Of a stretch of 64,000 nucleotides of DNA, positions 11,391-23,208 are shown one piece after another. The notes under the pieces were generated by a model, which did no database searches, was not told the DNA's origin, and saw nothing but the letters and a program-made list of their open reading frames with translations. The DNA lies in contig BDDD01000350.1 of NCBI GenBank assembly GCA_001972305.1, positions 132,486 to 196,485 of the forward strand, given 5' to 3'. Within the stretch, counting starts at the first letter, position 1. Each line of letters starts with the position of its first letter. Both the position numbers and the translations under genes were made by a program. Source of the stretch: Cephalotus follicularis. Its lineage: Eukaryota > Streptophyta > Magnoliopsida > Oxalidales > Cephalotaceae.

Positions 11391-12589
11391 TGTAATATCC
11401 GCTTCCATTGCATATATGTTTAATGTCGTGCGTTACATTTTTGACATATGTTATGTTCCTTGGACCCTTTGAAAGTTGTTTTTGAAAACTCTTTTGATAA
11501 ATCCTTTATCTTTATGTCGTCAGCGCTAAACGTTGATGTTATTAATTGGTTTTCTATAGTAAAGCATCGACGCTTTTACATTGGACGCTGACGCTATAGT
11601 GTATTGGAGATAAGTGCTGATGCTTATGCCATGCACGTCAACGCTTGTGCCTTTTATGTCAACACTTTTGTGTAAAAGTTCTTAAGCACTGATGCTTCGA
11701 TATAACCGTCGATGCTTTAGTCGTCTTTCCTTAATTGTTCTTGGACGGTGGCTTCGCTTGTGAAAGGGGATTTTGCTATATTTGTTTACCCATTTTTCCT
11801 TGTTTGTTTGACGCGTTTCTACATGTAAGGAAGGCCATTAATCTTACATGTTTTTGCTATTAAGAATCACACGTTTTCATTGTTTTAAAAACTCATCCTC
11901 TGCATTATTTTCAAAGCAACACAACCACTGTTTCCTACATTGTTCATCATCGTTTTGGCACCAACTGAAGGTATTTTCTGATCGAAAGTTTTAGTTTTCG
12001 TTATGTATTATTGTTATTGATCATTAGATTTAACTAAATTGTGCTCAAAATCATTTTCGATTATGAAATATTAGAGAACCTGTTCTAAAAAGTTCTCTAT
12101 CATGTTCAGACTATTAATTCATGTGTTTATGCATCCAAATTAATGTACTGGTGTTTGAAGCAATAAAATTATGTTTTAATACATACCTGCAGCTGCTTTA
12201 TTGAATTATAATTTGTAAAACATATTTGGTTCATGATTGTCAACTGGTTTTGTCGACTGTTTAAACGTTTTAAACTGGAAGCATTGACGCTTAAGTTTTC
12301 ACCGTCGACGCTTGTGAATGGAAAATAAACTGTTTTACTTGTTTTGCATGTTTTAAGAGTCGATTGGTTTAGTCTTTTTGTCGACGCTTAAGGTCCTAAC
12401 CGTCGAAGCTTTAGTATGAGCGTTGACGCCTTTGTCAAGTTTTGTCACTCTCTATTTCGACGCTTTGGCATGTTTTATCAAGGTTTTGCTTTTAAGGCGT
12501 CGACGCTTTCATTGTAAACTTTGATGCTTTAAGCGTAAATTTCAACGCTTATTCCTCTTCAGTTTGTGTGTGTCGTTTATTATGTGTCT
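11391..12589 (+). repeat. LTR-like fragment V, first part
   Basis: It starts TGTAATATCC immediately at the break in LTR W. It carries two clusters of GCGTCGACGC-like palindromes (about 11518-11740 and 12280-12550), the layout also seen in Z, W and G LTRs. A stretch near 11600 (CTATAGTGTATTGGAGATAA) resembles TTATAGTGTAATGGAGAAAG of family Y. It is interrupted by the solo X LTR at 12590 and continues at 15988-16491 and 31218-31366. No coding sequence is seen. Confidence 0.55.
11774..11783 (+). promoter_or_regulatory. Possible TATA box in V
   Basis: CTATATTTG follows the first palindrome cluster of V by about 35 bp. The position fits an LTR promoter, but the match is weak. Confidence 0.25.
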
Positions 12590-13003
12590 TGTAATACCAA
12601 GAATTTAATAATATAAAAAGAATGGCTATTGGACTGTGTAATATCTGAAATCTTATAAATAATTGAGGAGTGGAAATTGGGCCCAAAAATGTAATGTTGT
12701 CATTTCTGGACTGGAATCGAAAATGGGCCTTGAAATATTTTATGGTGCTGGGCCAAATTGATAAATGGATAATGGAATCTTTTGAGCCTAAAATATATTG
12801 ATATTGCCCTTTGGGCTTTGAAATGTTTATTATTGGGCCTATTATTATAAATAGAGAAAAGGAAAGATTTGGGTTTAAATATGTTAATGTATTTGGGCTG
12901 GAATTGAATGAGGAGAATTGGGCCAACTCCTTGGTCCTTAGCCCATTTTGTGAAGGGAGTGCTGGAATTGTGTGGCTGATTGCAGAGCCTTCCATGATTT
13001 GGC

Positions 13004-13013
13004 TATTTAAAGG
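13004..13013 (+). promoter_or_regulatory. TATA-like box of solo LTR X
   Basis: TATTTAAAGG lies 415 bp into the LTR. It aligns with CTATATAAAG (minus strand, 22341-22350) in the X 3' LTR, where the TATA is stronger. Confidence 0.5.
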
Positions 13014-13429
13014 AGTGGGAGAGTGAGTTGTTGACTGCTGCTGTTTTGGAGTGAAAGAAATAAGGAAAGCATGGTCTAGTGAGCAAAGGAAGAAGAATCA
13101 AAGGAGGAAGGAGAATTTGAAGGAAATGATGCTAAGCAAAGGGGATGATACAACAACTTCGTCAGATTTGAGGTAGGATCTACTTCCTACTCAGCCTTTA
13201 TTGATTGTGTGTATTGTTATGGAATTGGGATTGCTTAGACTCATGCTACATAAATATTATCATGGTAGAATGAGGACGATTATTGGATTAGTGAGATATG
13301 CAATAGTGGAATGAGTAACACATATAGGTGCGGAGCCGAACAAGCCATGTAGCTTGTGTGCCCCACGTACGTTATTTCTGAGAATGTCTTATATGCTCTA
13401 ACCATGCATTCTCACCTTGCTCATCATGT

Positions 13430-14840
13430 CACTGTATAAGCCGAGCATGCTCTGTTTCACCATACCACACTTCCAAGCACCAGTGCAGGCAAGGTTATGC
13501 ACTCTAGCGCACTGTGCGCCTGGCATACCAAGGTGCCAACCATACAAGGCGCCCGTGCAGCCCATGACGGCGGTACAGAGCACCCATGGCAGCAGTGCCA
13601 AGTCCTCCCTTACAGTGGCTCCCACCTGCAGAGGAGACACAAGCGGAGAAGGCAAGTTTTCCATGGATCCATCTGCTAAGCAGTGCTTATCAGCACGTCG
13701 GGCATGCTCATCCGAGCATATAACGCCAGGACTGAGCTCCTTTGGAAGTGCCAAAGCACTGAGGACACCGGAGCAGAGGACTCCATCGTCCTCTGCATGT
13801 GTCACCATTGCAATGCAGAGGAGACCATAGTAGAGGGCGCCATTTTCCTCTGCGCGTGTCTTCTCCAGTGGAATCGCCAAAGGATGCCATGTGCCGTCTA
13901 CAAACTCTCCTATTCCATTAACACCTTATGTGTCGAGTTCTCCAACCCGAGCTCCATGGCATGCACCTAAGGGTGCCAGTGCCAAGCTCTCCCATCAGTA
14001 CATGGCCCGAGCATGGCACCTACTGAGGAGCCTACATGCCGAGGTGCCACACGCTGTGCCGAGGAGCATGCCTTGGATGCCACCTAGCGTTCTCCGAGGT
14101 GCCAGCGCTGGCCTTGCCGAGGTGCTACTGCTGAGCATGTATTCCGAGAAGCCAGAGGATGCCAAAGTGTCGAGCTCTGTCTGTATTAGCGCAGAGTTGG
14201 CACCGGGGTGCTGGGCTCGCCATCATGAGTGCATGCATCCATAAGCATGCCATGCCATGACCGAGCTCCCCATAATGCCCACCAGAGCAATGCACCATTG
14301 TCTACATGCATGCATCAGGGCTCATCACCACGGGGGTCCAGTGCATGCACGCCCGAGCTTATCAGGTGGCGCATCAGAGCTCTTCCAGGAACGCACCTAA
14401 TGCCTCCTCTGGCCATACTTTGAGCATACCCACGTGAAGTGCCGAGCATGAAGGTAAGACTATGCACCCTGCGTCCAGAGAATTAGCATGTACGTATCCC
14501 ACGCGTACTCTGTATGCCCGAGCCCTTATCTGGCATTGCCAAGCACGCAGAGCCATGATTGAGCTCTCCTCTGGTAATGCCCGAGTGTAGAAATGGTAGG
14601 CGTCGAGCACACCATGTGACCCAATATGGCATCCATGCGCCATGCATGCCGAGTCTCCGCTGCCATACCTCGCTAGGGCCAGAGCTTCTCACTGACGAGC
14701 AATGGAGCCCTCTGTAAGGTGCAGTGCATGCTAGTGCTGAGTAGGGAGACATGCCTATGCCAAGTTCTATGTATGTGGCCTCTAAATGCAATGTCTAACT
14801 TTCTAGGGACATGCATTCATGCATGCCATTCGGCGCTAGA
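13430..14840. repeat. Array of GAGCTC/GCATGC palindromes in solo LTR X
   Basis: The stretch is built of short, overlapping, degenerate palindromes: CCGAGCTC, CCGAGCATGCTC (13451), GGCATGCTC, and GCATGCATGC, joined by GGTGCC/GGCACC pieces such as CCGAGGTGCC. It is GC-rich in an otherwise AT-rich window. The open frames crossing it on both strands are side effects of this composition. Confidence 0.75.
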
Positions 14841-14950
14841 GTGAGCAATAAATGGCCACTGTCAAAAGAATAATATTATAGTATTATAAAGGTAATGAGT
14901 GAGTGACAGAAATGATGGAGTGAAAGGAGTTTATTAAAAGAAAAGTGTAG

Positions 14951-14953
<3 letters not shown>

Positions 14954-14988
<35 letters not shown>
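14954..14988. repeat. (AT)n microsatellite
   Basis: This is a perfect AT dinucleotide run in LTR X. The same place in the other X LTRs has shorter or broken runs (20281-20308 and 28692-28729). Confidence 0.9.
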
Positions 14989-14991
<3 letters not shown>

Positions 14992-15093
14992 ATGAGTGTA
15001 GCATAAAAATATTATAGTTAAGGTAGTATAACTTATGTAGTCTATTGTTACTGAAATGTTAATGTAGTGTAGTGTCAATGTATTGTACTGTAC

Positions 15094-15272
15094 CGGATCA
15101 CCAATCGAGATGAGCCTACGGGATCACCAACTGAGATGAGCCGGTAAGGCTATCTTTGAGATGAGCCTGGTGGATCACTGAGATAGCCCAATGGATCACC
15201 GATAGAGATGAGCCTACGGATCACCAACTGAGATGAGCCGATGGATCACCGACCGAGATGAGCCACACTGAC
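15094..15272. repeat. ~25-bp tandem repeat in solo LTR X
   Basis: About six to seven imperfect units of GGATCACC plus GAGATGAGCC type. The homologous arrays in the full X element are at 19913-20085 and 28305-28505, in inverted orientation. Confidence 0.85.
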
Positions 15273-15987
15273 AGTTACTGTTATTATTGTATACTATACT
15301 GAATGACTGTTACTGATACTGTATAATGTTTATGTTCCTCTCCTCTGCGTATAACGCCTAGAGCGCGTATGGTGCTCTTCCTACGGCCGAGGAATCCAAG
15401 GAACCGGTCTGCCTAAAATGTAATGATTATTCCTATCGTTACTCGTCTGCCTTAACGTCTGGAGTGCGTTATTGCTTCTTCTTTTCCGGGGGATGCCGAG
15501 GAAGGATTTATTATGCCCGTTAATGATTGTGAATGACTGTTAATGAATGTTGAGGACTGATATGGAATGAATGAAGTGTTATATTGTACTTTTATATATT
15601 GCATCTCTCACTTGAAATGCATATGCTTGCTGCATCTGTATTCATAAATGCACAGTGGTAGTTCCTACAGGACCAGTGGTCGCTGACCCATTGCATTTTA
15701 ATGTAATGGGTCAGGTACAGGTGTAGCCTCACAGCAAGCTGAGGATTGAAGCCCCGGGTGAGTCTCCTCTCTTTTATTGCAGTTCGACGGCCCATGAAGT
15801 ATAGTGATGATCGTATTGTATAACATTGGGATTATCCACGTAAGTAATGTTTTATTGGAAAGATTCGCATGCATTATTGTATTGTTTAAATGTTTTTTTT
15901 AATTTCCGCTGAATAATAGTAAATGAATGATATTATTCATAGCGCGTCAAACCTTGGGGGTTGACCCTTGGGGTTTGGGGCGTTACA

Positions 15988-16491
15988 TGTCTTTCATTTG
16001 AACATGAGATATGATTGGATTGATATGTCTAGGTTTTGATTGAACCTGTGGTGGAGGTTAAGGTGATTCAGTATTGTGATTTTGATTCCTTTGGGATTGT
16101 TTAGTTTGAGTGGCCAAGGTACGGATAATTCACTTCTTGGACATCTTATTTTATTGAAATAAATTCAGAATTATATTTTTATGGATATTGTAGGGATTTC
16201 TTGTCCTTGTTAATTCCTTCGATTTTATTAGAATAAAACCTATTTGTGTGTTTGAATACGTACTGATCTTTCGTATCTTACGGATCTTTTTGTTTTTTAC
16301 TATCATTCGGTTTTTATTTGAAATAGTCTCCATTTTGATTATGGGTTTTTGATATGTTTTGAATAAAATTAGTTTTATTGCTTCAGGTGATTAAAGTTGA
16401 ATATTTCTGATTTTGTAAATGTAGCATTGTTTTATACACTGATTTTTCTACGATCACCTCTTTTAATTATTGTTAAAATTAAACGAGTATG
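15988..16491 (+). repeat. LTR-like fragment V, second part
   Basis: This AT-rich non-coding sequence begins with the right TSD copy of the solo X LTR and ends at the left TSD (GTATG, 16487-16491) of the full X element. By position it continues 11391-12589. No gene is seen. Confidence 0.5.
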
Positions 16492-18636
16492 TGTAACACC
16501 CCAAACCCCAAGGGTCAACCCCCAAGGTTTGACGCGCTACGAATAGTATCATTCATTTACTATTATTCAACAGAAACTAAAAACTTTTAACAATATAATA
16601 ATGCATGCGAAACAGTCGAATAATGTAACGCCCCCGATCCGAATTCACTTTAAACTCAAAGCGAGCCTCGAGGAATCGGTGTGTACGTGGTGTGAACCAT
16701 TAACCATCAAATCGTTTAATCATTTAACGATCCACTAACCATTTAATTTTAACTTAGATTTAAAAGCTAACATCATTACCCAATGGAAACATCACATCAT
16801 ATTCAATAACTTCACATGATCACAATATGCTTACATCTTTGATCACCAAATTTCAAAGATATCATATCCTCATTATCAGAATCATTTCTAATACTTTTGC
16901 ATTTGTACATCACTTACCATATAACCTTACATAGCGGAAAGACATTAACTTATTACATCATAAAACAATCATATGCATTACTGACCTTTACCATAAACTT
17001 CTCATACTCTCAAGTATGTTCAATACCTTTTGATATCATCATCTTACATGAAAACATCATAACCTATAACATTCATTTCCTTACTTTAATATCTATATCT
17101 CGTCTATCATAAAACGTTACATGGCGGAAAACATTAATGCATGACATTAAGCATAAAACATCATAGCATAGCATACTTCCCTTCTAATACTTCGTTTACG
17201 AACTTCCTCTAAAGCTCGCACTTTCACGTTGAACCATTTCCTGGACAAGTTTATTGGAAAACAAGACATTGAAAAGAGTGAGCTCAAATAGCCCAGTAAG
17301 AATCATAGTCATAAAAGATTATTGAAATCCAATGTTTTTGATAATCTTTATCAAAATGTTTCCATATCATACTTTTCGAAAATATCATTGAAAATCATCT
17401 TCTAATTTTATAAAAACAAAACATTTTCAAAACCTTAGTTTTTCTGGTGTACAACACCACCAGACTTGAAAATGATTAAAAACACTTTACAAATCATACA
17501 TTCTTTTGGCATATAATATAGCCATACTTTGAAAACAAACATCATTAAAATCATTTTCTGGTATAAAAACCAGCACACTTCACATTCATTTCCTTTTCTG
17601 TCCATATCTCACGAAACATAACATTTCGTTCTCTTTTTTCTAACCATATCTCATGAATCATAACATTTCATAAATAACTGAGGGGTTGTATAAACTTAAA
17701 TAACCCAATTGAACAAGTCACCGAGGCAAGGTGCACGTCCCCGATCACCAACTTACACCACATGCATGTCCGTCAGCACTGTCAACTCATAACATTAAAC
17801 TTTTTCTAGATTAATCCTCCCTGGATCGCAATCCAGTAGTTGTTCAACTCAGTTCGTTGCATTTTCTTATTTTGTAAAAACATTTCTTAATACTCTGAGT
17901 GATCAGCTCAAAGTATTCTTAAATAATTGTGTACAACATTTTCTAGAATTTATATTTCAAACGGAAATATTTTAAAATAGTAAAATATAATTTCGTTAAG
18001 AAATTGGCAATAATTCAACATAGAATTTAAGAAATTTACAGAAATTTAATATATACATTTACCACGAATATTGGAAGAAATTTAAAATACAGGAACATAA
18101 TAATTATAAAAGGTATATATAAAAATAAATAATTTAACTATTGCTTAATTGAAATATTAAATGAAAATTAACTTCCTCCACTCTGTCAGATGGATATACT
18201 GATCATGTCGATGAGAAAGTTAAATTAAATTGAGTTGAATGTCCTTACTAAGGAAAATACTTTAGAAGAATGAGTAGAAATTCCTTACTGTAAAATATCA
18301 CAATAAAACAAAATATTGGATACGTTAGGAAATATCAACATAAAATATTTTGCAAAAGTGGGTAAAAATCCTTACCTTGCTTTAATCTCCTTCCCTTCTT
18401 TCCTACACTGAAGAAATTTCTACACCAAAATCTCCACAAAATTCTCCTTCTTTCCTCATTTATACCCATCTTAGCAGGATTCTTCTTCTCTTTATTAAAA
18501 TTCCCTTTTTCTCTTCTCCTCTCTTTTCTTTCCTTCTTATTTCTCTCTTTCTCTCCCTTTCTTCCTCTCTTCTTCTTTCTCTCCTGTCTGCCTCTTCTCT
18601 CTTTCCCTTTGTGCTAAGTAATGAAGCCGAATGGGG

Positions 18637-18644
18637 TATTTATA
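18637..18644 (-). promoter_or_regulatory. TATA box of solo LTR Y
   Basis: TATAAATA on the minus strand lies 661 bp from the LTR start (19305). That is almost exactly the distance seen in LTR P (658 bp). The palindrome array lies directly upstream and a purine-rich leader directly downstream. Confidence 0.65.
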
Positions 18645-18734
18645 GGAAGTCTTCAACCACCTTCGTTTTGTCATTTTCTGACACGTGTCTTCTTCTTTCG
18701 TCCGTTGCTTGACACGCGTCCTTTTTCTTAAAGC

Positions 18735-18995
18735 GTTAGAGGTTAAGCGCTAAGAGTCACCGCTTAAGCTCCAAAGTGCTGCCGATTTGCCCTCTAAGCG
18801 CTGCCTGTTGACGCGTAACAAAGGGAAATTAACGCTTGAAAGCGTTGCCGCTTTCTCCATTACACTATAACAATCTGTCGACGCTTTAACTCACAAATTG
18901 GGTACCCACAAAAGAAGCGAAAGTGTCGACGCCTTAAAATAACTGTCGACGTTTTATGGAATTTTACCAAACTATCGACGCTTTAAAATAGGCAG
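18735..18995. repeat. Array of GCGTCGACGC-like palindromes in solo LTR Y
   Basis: Units include CTGTCGACGCTTT (near 18876), GTGTCGACGCC (near 18930), CTGTCGACGTTTT (near 18943) and CTATCGACGCTTT (near 18972), with more decayed units (AAGCGCTG, AAGCGTTGCCGC) nearer the TATA box. It lies about 90-350 bp upstream of the TATA box on the minus strand. Confidence 0.75.
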
Positions 18996-19912
18996 TTGAC
19001 GCTTTCAACGTCCCAAGACGTGCAAACATTCTTACGGCAGACAGTACAACCCTTAAAATAACCGTATATCTACCGTATATCCATAAATAATGACTTCAAA
19101 ATGTTCCAGTCCAAAACAAATATCCAAATTAAAATTTCTTCCTAGGGCGCTGCCACCGAGCCCCTGCCCGCTTTCCCAGCGGGACCCCTGAATCCCCCCG
19201 AGCATTAGGGTCATATTACGGGTCCCTTGTAGCATTTGCTAATCTCAGCAACAAAAATCATATTTCCATAAATAATATCTCTAATGAAAATTTCTGATCA
19301 TTACAAATAAAACATTACTTACGCGGATAAAGACCAAGGTTATACAATGCAGTCATAAATAAAGCTCTGCCATAAGTCAGCTCGTCATAAACAAAAATAC
19401 AATAATTTATCACTACACATCAGGGGTCCTCAAACTGCGATGAGAGGGAGGAGACTCATGAGGGGCTTCAATCCTCATCTTGCTGCGAAGCTCCACCTGT
19501 ACCTGACCCATTACATTAAAATGCAATGGGTCAGCGACCACTGGTCGTGTAGGAATTACCACCATACGTTTATGGAATGCAGATGCAGTAAGCATATGCA
19601 GTGCAAATGAGAGATGCAATATATACAGTATAGTCAAATCAATAAATAGTCATTCACAGTAAATCCTCCATCGGCATCCCCGACTGATGGAGGAGCGATA
19701 ACGCACTCCAGACGTTAAAGCAGAGGAGCCGGGACAGGAATATTATTACACTGTAGGCGGACCAGTTCCTTGGGTTCCTCGACTTTAGGAAGAGCAATAT
19801 ACACTTTCTAGGCGTTAAAGGCAGAGGAGTGGAACATAGACATTATACAGTATCAGTAACAGTCATTCAGTACACTATACAATAATAATAACATTAGCAG
19901 TAACAGTCAATG

Positions 19913-20095
19913 TGGCTCATCTCGGTCGGTGATCAGTCGGCTGATCTCGGTCGGTGATCCATCGGGCTATCTCGGTGATCCACCAGGCACAACTCTATTG
20001 GTGATCCTTTCGTTCATCTCAAAGATAGCCTTACCGGTTCATCTCGGCCGGTGATCCCGTAGGCTAATCTCGGTTTATGATCCGGTACAGTACAA
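19913..20095. repeat. ~25-bp tandem repeat in X 3' LTR
   Basis: This is the inverted counterpart of the 15094-15272 array: GGCTCATCTC and GGTGATCC units. Confidence 0.8.
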
Positions 20096-20429
20096 TACAT
20101 TATTATTACATTAACAGTACACAAACACTATAGCAACATTACATCCACTGTGTGGTCTGCCTTTACCTCATTACACTACATTATACTACGTTAACTATAA
20201 TATTTGTATGCTACACTTATCACCATTCTCATTTCTCTGCACTTATCCTTCATTCATTAAGGTATCTCGTCGCACTTATCATATATATAAATAATATATA
20301 TATATATACTATCTGCACTTTTCCATTAATAAACTCCTTTCACTCCATCATTTCCATCACTCACATATTACTTTGATATTCTTCTTTTACAGTGGCCATT
20401 TATTTCTCACTCTGGCACCGAAACATATA

Positions 20430-21850
20430 AAAAGGCATGCATGGATGCATGTCCCAAGAAAGTTAGATATTGCATTCAGAGGCCACATACATAGAGTTCG
20501 GCACATGCATGTCTCCCTACTCAGCACTAGCATGGATTGCGCATTATAGAGGGCTCCATTGCGTGTCAGTGAAGAGCTCTGGCCCTAGCCAGGTGTGGCT
20601 GTGGAGGCTCGGCATGCATGGTGCATGGGTGCCATGTTGGATCACATGGTATGCTCGACACTTACCATTTCTACGCTCGGGCATTATCGGAAGAGAGCTC
20701 AATCATGGCGTTGTGTGCTCGGCAGTGTCAGAGGAGAGCTCGGGCTGACAGGGTACGCATGTGATGCGTATAGGGCACTGTTCGGGCGCTTATTATTTCA
20801 CACTTTGGACGCAGGGTGCACAGTGTTTCCTGCATGCTCGGAACTTTACATTGATATGCTCAATGTTTGGCCAGAGGAGGCATTGGACGAGTTTCATGGA
20901 AGAGCTCTGGTGCGCCACTTGAGAAGCTCGAGCGTGCATGCACTATACGCCCATGGTGGTGAGCTCTGACGCATGCATGTAGACAATGGTGCGTTGCTCA
21001 GGTGGGTATTATCGGGAGCTCGGCCATAGCGCGACATGCTTGGGGATGCATGCATGGATGATGGCGAGCTCAGCAACCCAGTGCCACCTCGGCACCGTTA
21101 CAGATAGAGCCTGGCAGCTTGGCGCCATCGCTCCTCGGAATGCATGCTCAGTAGTGGCACCTCTTACGTGATGGTCGGCACCTCGAGAAAGCCAACGCTG
21201 GCACCTCGGACAACGCTAGGTGGCATCCTAGGCATGCTCCTCGGTGCACCATGATAGCTTAGGTGCTCATCCAAAGCGTATGTTGGGGCGGCTCCTCAGT
21301 ACAATGGCAGCTCGGGCAGTGGCTCTCCGGTACCTCCGAAAATGGCACCTCGACACCTTGGGAATCATGGGAGCTCGGCGCACACTGGAGGGAAGTTCGG
21401 ACGTTACCGTACAACCTCAGCAGTGGCGGTGGTACGTGGGCACCGCTGGCGCATGATTGCTCGGTGCATGGCCACCTCGGTTACATGCCTTTCGGGAGCT
21501 CTAGCGCACTGCAGGGGAAGCCATGGTGAGCTCAGCGCTTGGTACCCGGGTACAGACAATGCATGCGCTGGTGCAAGGGATCTTAGGAGTGCAACACCTT
21601 CCCTTGCATGCTTTAACCCACGGTCGCACGCCAGCAATGGCATCTCAGACGCTTGGTAGAGGATAGCCAGGGTTAGCACATGGCGTCCTCGGTAATTCGG
21701 CATGCACAGGACGCATGCAGTGGGCTGTAGAGAACCATGCTCAGCACCATGCATCCCCAGTTCTTTGCTGTAGAGAGCACTTAGTGCGCATACAATAAGG
21801 GAGCTTGATGTGCATTGCATGGCGTACACGGATGCATGTTAAGAGGGTGA
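20430..21850. repeat. GAGCTC/GCATGC palindrome array in X 3' LTR
   Basis: Homologous to 13430-14840 in inverted orientation. Clear units are GAGCTCGGGC (20738), GAGCTCGGCC (21018), GAGCTCGGCG (21374) and GCATGCTCGG (20832). Confidence 0.75.
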
Positions 21851-22340
21851 GAGAGTTTGATGGTATAGCGTGCATAGTACCTCATCAGTGCACAATATAT
21901 AAATATACATATATAGGCATTCCCTTAATTCCTTTACTCAGTGGTGCTAGAGAACCTGACCAAAAACACTCAATCATTCTATCATTACCAAAAACACTCA
22001 ATCATTCTATCATTGCCTATCTCTAGCCTGGGAAATTACAATTTCGTAGCATCTAACAATACACAAAAAAGGGAGGAAAAAAAAGGGAGGACAGTGAATA
22101 GGAAGTAGATCCTACCTGGATCTGATGAGCTCTAGCACACTTCCTCCACTGGTTCCTCCTTTACCTTCACTTCATTTTCCTTTGCTCCCTGGTAGCTCTT
22201 TTCTTGTCTCATTATAAGTTGAAGATGAGGGGATTTAATGAAAGTTGGAGAGAAGGAGACAAGAACTCTCCAGATGACGGCCATCTCCTTGTCTCTTTCT
22301 CCCCAAAATATCAGTAGCCATCCCCACACTCTCCTATCTC

Positions 22341-22350
22341 CTTTATATAG
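22341..22350 (-). promoter_or_regulatory. TATA box of X 3' LTR
   Basis: CTATATAAAG on the minus strand is the best TATA in the X family here. The G-LTR fragment begins within a few bases upstream of it, so this promoter's original upstream sequence has been displaced. Confidence 0.55.
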
Positions 22351-22352
22351 CC

Positions 22353-23208
22353 AGCTGCTGAGATTGGAAGGTTAAGTTGGTGAAAGGGCTTTGGACATTA
22401 AAGAGAGAAATCAATCCAAATTGATTTCGGGATAGCGTTTAAGGTAGGGGTAATGACATGTTTTTGAAGATATAATATGCATATCATGTATGGTTAATTT
22501 TCTGTTTGATTGCATGTGTTGATTGAGTTAGTATTTGGACATTGAATATACATACCCTGCTACTGCCTGCAAATTTCTGGGCAAAGTAGTCGACTGTTCT
22601 TCATGCCAGTCGACTACTCAATCAAACCAGTCGACTGTTAAGAGAAAACAGCCGACTACCCAATAAAAACAGCCGACTGTTCTTAAGAACAGCCGACTGT
22701 CTTGGGATAAAATTATGATATAGGTTCTGTTAGGCCTCAATTCGAATGTAATTAACATGGCCTCCATATGGATGATTAGAACAGTCAACCCTGGCCTTAT
22801 ATAATTACATTTCAGAAATTAAACAACGTACGCACTTCTTGTGAAAGTTGTGCAAGAATGACTATGGCATGCTAATGACCTTATTGAATCCTCGAATTGC
22901 TATTGTGCCTTATTAATCTGCTGTATATGCTACTATTACAATTTGTACATGCTAGTTGAGTGTTCATAAACACTACTATTTCATTACTTTCAAAGGATTG
23001 AACCAACTAAGTGCTATATGCACAATTAATGATTTCAACTATCAGTTTCAAATGAAACCTAATGATTATTGTTTTTCCTCCAATGCGAGGTACTGTTACT
23101 GTACTCAATATCGTTTTCCTCCAACGAGATGTACGATTACTGAACTGTAAAATTGTTTTGAAAGAAAACAACTTTTATATTGCATACTATTGATATATGT
23201 AATATTAC
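22353..23208 (+). mobile_element. Fragment of a G-family LTR inside X 3' LTR
   Basis: The stretch aligns with 44286-45140 and 51727-52545 of the G LTRs, including the block AATCAATCCAAATTGATTTC and the CAGTCGACTG array (22585-22705). It has neither G LTR end and no visible TSD. In the X 5' LTR the corresponding place (30850-30876) has only ~22 bp of different sequence. It is therefore a filler or conversion fragment, not a normal insertion. Confidence 0.8.

Larger units (their letters stand above)
12590..15987 (+). mobile_element. Solo LTR of family X with 5-bp TSD
   Basis: It begins TGTAATACC and ends GGGGCGTTACA, and is flanked by identical 5-bp duplications TGTCT (12585-12589 and 15988-15992). 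Its ends match, in inverted orientation, those of the LTRs of the full X element (16492 and 31217). It has no internal domain, so it formed by LTR-LTR recombination. It holds a TATA-like box (13004), a 1.4-kb array rich in GAGCTC and GCATGC, an (AT)n run and a ~25-bp tandem repeat. Confidence 0.9.
16624..19305 (-). mobile_element. Solo LTR of family Y with TSD AATAA
   Basis: It begins TGTAACGCCCCC and ends GATCATTACA on the plus strand. The duplication AATAA is found on both sides (16619-16623 and 19306-19310). Removing it rejoins the X LTR exactly, as comparison with 27640-27700 shows. The minus orientation is inferred from the TATA box and from the truncated Y copy at 35550-36927. It holds a palindrome array and a long pyrimidine tract (purine on the minus strand, 18480-18605). 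Confidence 0.9.

Noticed and set aside
12549..12995. 148-codon frame on the minus strand
   Set aside because: It crosses the left TSD and start of the solo X LTR, so it is a chance frame in non-coding repeat DNA.
13398..13880. Opposed frames of 137-160 codons on both strands
   Set aside because: They fall in the GC-rich GAGCTC/GCATGC array. Long frames on both strands over the same bases are explained by low stop-codon frequency there.
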